From: Teretinema sp942493045
GTDB taxonomy: Bacteria > Spirochaetota > Spirochaetia > Treponematales > Treponemataceae
DNA: 64,000 bases
Assembly (NCBI GenBank): GCA_942493045.1
Contig: OW818665.1
Span: forward strand, 868,001 to 932,000
Direction of reading: 5' to 3'
Positions 59,818-64,000 of this stretch are shown piece after piece. The notes below the pieces were generated by a model. It saw only the letters and a list, made by a program, of their open reading frames with translations, was not told the origin of the DNA and did not search any database. Both the position numbers and the translations under genes were made by a program. Positions within the stretch are counted from its first letter, which is position 1. Each line of letters opens with the position of its first letter.

Positions 59818-61293
59818 ATGATTCAAAAACGACTTTTGCCCGAAAACCTTGAGGGATTTCACATCCATATGGTCGGAATCAAGGGTACCGGGATGGCCGC
59901 CCTTGCTGAGTTGCTCGTTTCCCGGAAAGCGCTGTTAAGCGGCAGTGATGTACAGGATGAGTTTTATACCGACGCCATACTCAAGGCTATTGGAATTACC
60001 GTATCATCTCCGTTTAACGCCGCCAATATTCCACCAGGAACCCAGCTGGTTATTTATTCATCGGCCTATAAAATCACCGAAAATCCCGAATTAATCGAAG
60101 CCACGGCGCGCTCTCTGCCGTTGATGCTGTATACCGACGCGCTCGGTGAGTTTTCGGCTCTTTCCTGGTCCTGCGGTATTGCCGGCGTGCATGGTAAAAC
60201 CACCACCACCGGAATCGCCGGCACCCTGATTAAAGCGCTTTCCCTCCCGGCTTCGGTTTTGGCCGGCAGCGCTATCGGCTCATTCGGTAACCGTTGCACA
60301 ATGATCAACGGGGACCGCTTCTTTGTAGCCGAAACCTGCGAGTACCAGCGGCATTTCATGTCCTTCCATCCCAAGAAAATTCTGCTGACCAGCATCGAAA
60401 GCGACCATCAGGACTGTTTTCCGGATTATGAGTCAATTCTATCAGCTTTTATGCAGTATATAGACCTTCTGCCGCACTTCGGTGAGCTTATATACTGCGC
60501 TGATGATCCGGGGGCCTGCGAGGCCGCCCGCCACGTTTTTGCCAGCCGTCCGGATCTGGTATATACCGCTTACGGCGAGCGGGCCACCGGCGCCTATCAG
60601 CTGCGCATCAAAGGCGTTAAAAATGAACGGCTGGTATTTACGCTCAAAGGTTTTTCAGGCGAATTCCGCATGAAAGTACCGGGAGACCATAACGCCCGCA
60701 ACGCCGCCGGAGCTATCGCCCTGGCCTTGTCACTGCTTCAGGAGGAAGGACGTAAAAGCGATTTTACCGATATCGGCAAAATCCGCGAAGCCCTGGAATC
60801 CTTCAGCGGTTCCAAGCGCCGCACCGAAATCCTGGGAGAAGCCGGCGGCGTGCTGTTTATTGACGATTACGCCCATCATCCCACGGCTATCGCGACAACC
60901 CTCAAGGGCTTGAAAGCCTTTTATCCCGGCCGCCGGCTGGTGGTCGACTTCATGTCGCATACCTATTCCCGAACCGCCGCTCTGCTGGAACAGTTTGCCC
61001 GCTCCCTGCGCTTTGCCGATGAAATAATCCTGCACAAGATTTACGCCTCGGCCCGGGAGACCTATAACGGTACCGTCGACGGTCAAACCCTTTTTGAAGC
61101 CGTACACCGCCGTAAACGCAAATCGGTCTATTTTGAAGAGGTCATGGAAGCCCGGGATTACCTGAAGCGGACGCTGCGCAGCGGCGATGTCTTTGTGACC
61201 ATGGGCGCCGGGGATAACTGGAAACTGGGCCGCGCGCTGCTGGAAACCATGGATAAACACGCCGCGAAAAGTCCAATGAAGGAAAAAGTATGA
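59818..61293 (+). CDS. murC: UDP-N-acetylmuramate-L-alanine ligase
   Basis: 491 residues; adds the first amino acid to the peptidoglycan stem peptide. HMVGIKGTGMAALAELL at the N-terminus (UDP binding), ATP-binding GVHGKTTTTG near 124, AETCEYQRHF, the substrate loop VPGDHNARNA, and DDYAHHPTAI in the C-terminal ligase domain; the ending VTMGAGDNWKLG is MurC-like. No Shine-Dalgarno sequence is visible; the promoter position suggests leaderless translation. It overlaps the yicC start by four bases. Confidence 0.95.
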   Translation: MIQKRLLPENLEGFHIHMVGIKGTGMAALAELLVSRKALLSGSDVQDEFYTDAILKAIGITVSSPFNAANIPPGTQLVIYSSAYKITENPELIEATARSLPLMLYTDALGEFSALSWSCGIAGVHGKTTTTGIAGTLIKALSLPASVLAGSAIGSFGNRCTMINGDRFFVAETCEYQRHFMSFHPKKILLTSIESDHQDCFPDYESILSAFMQYIDLLPHFGELIYCADDPGACEAARHVFASRPDLVYTAYGERATGAYQLRIKGVKNERLVFTLKGFSGEFRMKVPGDHNARNAAGAIALALSLLQEEGRKSDFTDIGKIREALESFSGSKRRTEILGEAGGVLFIDDYAHHPTAIATTLKGLKAFYPGRRLVVDFMSHTYSRTAALLEQFARSLRFADEIILHKIYASARETYNGTVDGQTLFEAVHRRKRKSVYFEEVMEARDYLKRTLRSGDVFVTMGAGDNWKLGRALLETMDKHAAKSPMKEKV

Positions 61294-62156
61294 AAAGTAT
61301 GACCGGCTATGCCTGGCAGGAAAGCGTTACGGAAATCCGAACTGTTTCGGTGGAAATTAAAAGCTACAATTCCCGCTTTCTGGACTTGTCCGTGAATATT
61401 CCATTCTGGCTCGGCCGTCTGGAAAGCCGAATCCGCGAATACGCCTCATCAAATATTTCCAGGGGAAAAGTGGAAGTGAACATCCGGGTACGCGAAAAAA
61501 ACTCAAATATCCAGGTGCTGGCCGATACCGAGGCCGCCCGCGCCTACAGTCAGGCCATTATCGAAATTGCCGACGCTATCGGGCATACTGAACAGATTCC
61601 GCTGTCCCTGGTTATCTCCCAGGAAGGCGTACTGCGGGCCGAGAAGAATCAGGATATCGATGAATACTGGCAATCAATAGAACCGGTGCTGGTGGCGGCG
61701 TTCAAGGACTTTGACCTGGCCCGGATCACCGAGGGCCGGGCCCTGCAGCAGGATATCGAACTGATGCTGCGGCGCATCATCGCGACGGCCGATACCGTAG
61801 CCGAACGCGTTCCGGAAATGGAAGAAACGTTTAAAGAAAACGTTCGTTCACGCTTCCGGGAAATGCTCGGGAATCAGGTTGATGAACAGCGCGTGCTTCA
61901 GGAAACTGCCGCCCTGCTGATGAAATACACCATGAACGAAGAGCTGGTCAGACTGCGCTCTCATATTACCAGCCTGGAAGCCGAGATGTCCGGTAATCCC
62001 GCCCCCGGCCGCAAAATAGACTTTATCTGCCAGGAAATGAACCGCGAGATCAACACTATCGGATCGAAAAATCAGCTGATCGAAGTAGGGCAGGCCGTAA
62101 TTTCGGCCAAGGATGCCCTGGAAAACATCCGCGAACAGATGCGCAACATCGAATAG
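61290..62156 (+). CDS. YicC-family endoribonuclease-like protein
   Basis: 288 residues. The N-terminal MKSMTGYAWQE and VEIKSYNSRFLD, and the central KVEVNIRV, are YicC signatures. The C-terminal DUF1732 region has RKIDFICQEMNREINTIGSK at its core. YicC proteins have been reported to act as endoribonucleases in sRNA decay. The gene overlaps murC by four bases and is followed by the small kinase after 15 bases. Confidence 0.92.
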   Translation: MKSMTGYAWQESVTEIRTVSVEIKSYNSRFLDLSVNIPFWLGRLESRIREYASSNISRGKVEVNIRVREKNSNIQVLADTEAARAYSQAIIEIADAIGHTEQIPLSLVISQEGVLRAEKNQDIDEYWQSIEPVLVAAFKDFDLARITEGRALQQDIELMLRRIIATADTVAERVPEMEETFKENVRSRFREMLGNQVDEQRVLQETAALLMKYTMNEELVRLRSHITSLEAEMSGNPAPGRKIDFICQEMNREINTIGSKNQLIEVGQAVISAKDALENIREQMRNIE

Positions 62157-62171
62157 GAGAAACCGTCCCTC

Positions 62172-62738
62172 ATGCAAGCGAAATATTCCATTCCGACCGG
62201 TAAAGAACTGCGCATCGCGATTTCCGGACGCTCCGGCTGCGGCAACACCACAGTTTCCAAATTGCTTTCAGACGTGCTGGGTATCGGTTTTATAAATTTT
62301 ACTTTTCGCTCACTGGCAGCGGAAACCGGCATTCCGCTCCCGGAAATAATTGAACGCGCCAAGACCGATGACAGTTTTGACCGGGCTGTAGACAGCCGCC
62401 AGGTTGAACTGGCCCGCCAGGCTTCTTGCGTAATGGGTTCCCGTCTGGCTGTCTGGATGCTCAAGGAAGCCGATTTAAAGGTTTTCTTAACAGCCCCGGC
62501 CGCCGTCCGGGCCGAGCGGATCCGTAACCGCGAAGGCGGAGATCTTGAAGAAATTATGCGGTTTACCGCGATGCGTGACAGCGAGGACAGCCGCCGTTAT
62601 CGGGAGCTCTATGATATCGATAATACCGACTATGGGTTTTGCGATCTGGTCATCGAAACCGAAAAAAACAATCCGGAACAGATTGTCTCCCTGATTCTGG
62701 AGTCCGCCTGCCAGAAGGGACTACTGCTTCGTGCTTGA
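62172..62738 (+). CDS. Cytidylate-kinase-like protein, archaeal (short) type
   Basis: 188 residues. The P-loop-like SGRSGCGNTTVSKLL has Asn where most P-loop kinases have Lys, as in archaeal-type cytidylate kinases, which also lack the Lys there. It continues with a FRSLAAETG segment, DRAVDSRQVELARQ, VMGSRLAVWML, LKVFLTAPAAVRAERI and a short Arg-rich lid. This fits the CMP-kinase-like family distinct from the bacterial cmk at the left end of the window. AGGAG precedes the start at moderate distance. It overlaps the glycosylase gene by eight bases. The substrate is untested. Confidence 0.8.
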   Translation: MQAKYSIPTGKELRIAISGRSGCGNTTVSKLLSDVLGIGFINFTFRSLAAETGIPLPEIIERAKTDDSFDRAVDSRQVELARQASCVMGSRLAVWMLKEADLKVFLTAPAAVRAERIRNREGGDLEEIMRFTAMRDSEDSRRYRELYDIDNTDYGFCDLVIETEKNNPEQIVSLILESACQKGLLLRA

Positions 62739-63549
62739 AAGAAAAGTTATAGCCTCTTTTCAAAAAACGATATTGGACAATTACCATGTGGCGGAGCGCC
62801 TCTTTCCCTGGCGCGAAACGCATGATCCCTATGCCATAGTTGTATCCGAAATAATGCTTCAGCAAACGCAAACCTCCCGGGTGGTACCGAAATATCTGGC
62901 CTGGCTGGCGGAATTTCCGACGGTGCACTCTCTCGCCGCCGCGCCGCTTTCACGTGTCCTGGAAATGTGGGTCGGGCTTGGCTATAACCGGCGGGCGCGC
63001 TTTCTGCATGAAACCGCGGCCATTATCGTCCGGGATTATCAGGGCCTTTTCCCGTCCGACCCGGGTGCGCTGGATGCCCTGCCGGGCATCGGGCCCTATA
63101 CAGCCCGGGCAATAGCCGCCTTCGCCTTCGGCATACGTTCAGCTTTTATTGAAACAAATATCCGAACCGTTTTTATTCACTTTTTTTTCCCCGGACGGGA
63201 CGATGTGCGTGATAGCGAAATAATGCCGTTGATCGAAGAGACCCTGACCGACGATGTCCGGCTCTGGTATTACGCGCTGATGGACTACGGCGCCGAGCTC
63301 AAACGCACGGTAATCAACCCGGGCCGCCAAAGCGCTCACCATGTCAGGCAGTCGGCCTTCAGCGGCTCCCGCCGGGAGGCCCGCGGCGCGATAATCCGGT
63401 ATCTGGCCGAAAACGGCGCATCCGAACTTGGCGCCGTCGCCGAAAGCCAGGCCATCGCCTACAGCCGGCTGGAGGCAGTGCTGCCCACCCTGATTGCCGA
63501 AGGACTGGTGACACAGCGCGGCCAGAAAATCAGTCTTTCGAATTCTTAA
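62731..63549 (+). CDS. MutY-like A/G-specific glycosylase without iron-sulphur cluster
   Basis: 272 residues. The HhH-GPD fold is clear: LFPWRETHDPYAI, SEIMLQQTQTSRVVPKY (catalytic Glu), LGYNRRARFLHE, and ALPGIGPYTARAIAAFAF (helix-hairpin-helix). The usual DGNV reads ETNIR, and the four cysteines of the [4Fe-4S] cluster are absent, replaced by a RQSAFSGSRREARGAI segment. There is no C-terminal NUDIX-like domain. This is a recognisable MutY-like subfamily that is often mislabelled. Start GTG 62731 overlaps the kinase gene by eight bases; the end overlaps the convergent HU-like gene by 20 bases. Confidence 0.82.
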   Translation: MLERKVIASFQKTILDNYHVAERLFPWRETHDPYAIVVSEIMLQQTQTSRVVPKYLAWLAEFPTVHSLAAAPLSRVLEMWVGLGYNRRARFLHETAAIIVRDYQGLFPSDPGALDALPGIGPYTARAIAAFAFGIRSAFIETNIRTVFIHFFFPGRDDVRDSEIMPLIEETLTDDVRLWYYALMDYGAELKRTVINPGRQSAHHVRQSAFSGSRREARGAIIRYLAENGASELGAVAESQAIAYSRLEAVLPTLIAEGLVTQRGQKISLSNS

Positions 63550-64000
63550 ACAGTGTACCCGGGTCGACCAGCGCGCTTTTTTCCTTGAAGCGCGTACTGA
63601 ACGAAAACCGCGGTACCATGGTTTCGGCCTTGGCCGGAACCAGCAGCTCCTCACCGCTGCGCGGATTTTTGAGGATCCGGGCCTTGCGGGCTTCCTGCAG
63701 CCGCAGCGAAGCGCTGCCGAATTTCCCGAAGCTGACTCTTTCACCCAGCAGAATACCGGTTTCCACGGTCGCGATATAATCGTCTATGATGCTGCGGGCC
63801 TGAGCTTGCGTGCACTCATTCTTCTTGGCGACGTAGGCCACGATGGATTTAAGGGTAAACTGCTCAACATTAGCGCGATTTTCAATCTGCAGACTGCGGT
63901 TAATATGTACAAAGCCGTTGGTAAGAAAGATAGTGGCCTCGCGGATACGCAACTCCTGCTCTTCCAGAGGCGTCTGGAGGGGGCATACAGCGATCCTGAA
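63530..64000 (-). CDS. HU/IHF-family DNA-binding protein with N-terminal extension (5' end outside window)
   Basis: At least 156 residues. The minus frame is open to the window edge, so the true start is not seen; a TTG at 63952 is only one option. Residues from about TLKSIVAYVAKKNECTQ onwards form the HU fold: RVSFGKFGSASLRLQEARKA corresponds to the GFGSF...R.AR beta-arm base, followed by KNPRSGEELLVPA and the C-terminal helix. The 60 or so residues before it are not normal HU sequence. It presumably bends or compacts DNA. Convergent with the glycosylase gene. Confidence 0.8.
   Translation of the reverse strand, partial: FRIAVCPLQTPLEEQELRIREATIFLTNGFVHINRSLQIENRANVEQFTLKSIVAYVAKKNECTQAQARSIIDDYIATVETGILLGERVSFGKFGSASLRLQEARKARILKNPRSGEELLVPAKAETMVPRFSFSTRFKEKSALVDPGTLFKNSKD

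Noticed and set aside
63570..63593. Hairpin CGCGCTT/AAGCGCG after the MutY-like gene as a terminator
   Set aside because: The U-rich part is in the loop and no T-run follows the stem.
1..64000. CRISPR arrays, insertion sequences, prophage or integron features
   Set aside because: I saw no regularly spaced repeats, transposase or integrase genes, terminal repeats or attachment-site duplications anywhere in the window.

Overview
The window looks like a chromosomal segment of a spirochaete of the Treponema type. I base this on gene content and order: cytidylate kinase directly followed by ribosomal protein S1, uvrA overlapping an LptD-like outer-membrane assembly gene, a PhoH / 7TM-HD / YbeY / CorC cluster, a FlgF-FlgG-rod-binding cluster, a eukaryote-like hexokinase, a CHASE2 adenylate cyclase, and many exported TPR/HEAT/PEGA proteins. 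Base composition looks close to 50% G+C by eye, which would suit an insect-gut treponeme, but the species cannot be fixed from this alone. Coding density is very high. No stretch over about 300 bases lacks a gene, and I see no rRNA, insertion sequence, prophage or CRISPR array.

Layout. 1-7532: tail of cmk, rpsA, a sigma-54-type activator, a TPR protein, a CHASE2 adenylate cyclase and an overlapping lipoprotein. 7555-7700: tRNA-Val(UAC) with its own promoter and terminator. 7718-10321: a divergent pair (DUF4349 lipoprotein, outer-membrane barrel). 10368-22878: uvrA-lptD-like, then phoH-pgpH-ybeY-corC-TPR. 22875-24101: an exported FN3/TPR protein on the minus strand. 24178-36371: an orphan Cas2-like gene, prfB with a programmed frameshift and a fused C-terminal domain, a PEGA protein, ftsY, lolC/D/E, mcsA, a McsB-like protein and clpC, mostly with overlapping ends. 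36406-39039: avtA and, convergent to it, glgC. 39179-45005: a DNA-repair-like helicase/exonuclease pair (MrfA/MrfB type) plus HrpB. 44962-46692: pabB-pabC fusion (minus). 46790-48956: flgF, flgG and a rod-binding protein behind a sigma-28-like promoter. 49044-54764: hexokinase, a CPBP protease (minus), a PilZ protein, a HEAT protein and comEC. 54742-58451: rsmA, yggS, a membrane protein and two pseudouridine synthases. 58396-64000: folC (minus), murC, yicC, a second (archaeal-type) cytidylate kinase, a cluster-free MutY-like glycosylase and an HU-like protein (minus, cut by the window edge).

How the genes work together. Much of the window is envelope biogenesis (FtsY, LolCDE, LptD-like, MurC, lipoproteins), protein quality control (ClpC, McsA, McsB-like), translation and RNA processing (S1, RF2, YbeY, RsmA, RluD-like, YicC), DNA repair (UvrA, MrfA/B, MutY-like) and second-messenger signalling (cAMP synthesis, c-di-AMP hydrolysis, c-di-GMP binding).

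The points most worth following are: (i) a McsB-like protein whose phosphagen-kinase active site looks dismantled; (ii) RF2 read straight into a degenerate receiver-like domain, with traces of a lost ATGA gene junction; (iii) an orphan Cas2-like gene; (iv) several operon-first genes that appear to be transcribed as leaderless mRNAs; (v) three divergent gene pairs sharing a symmetric TATTATA promoter core; and (vi) strong intrinsic terminators placed inside neighbouring coding sequences. Everything here was read by eye; no similarity search or folding program was run.
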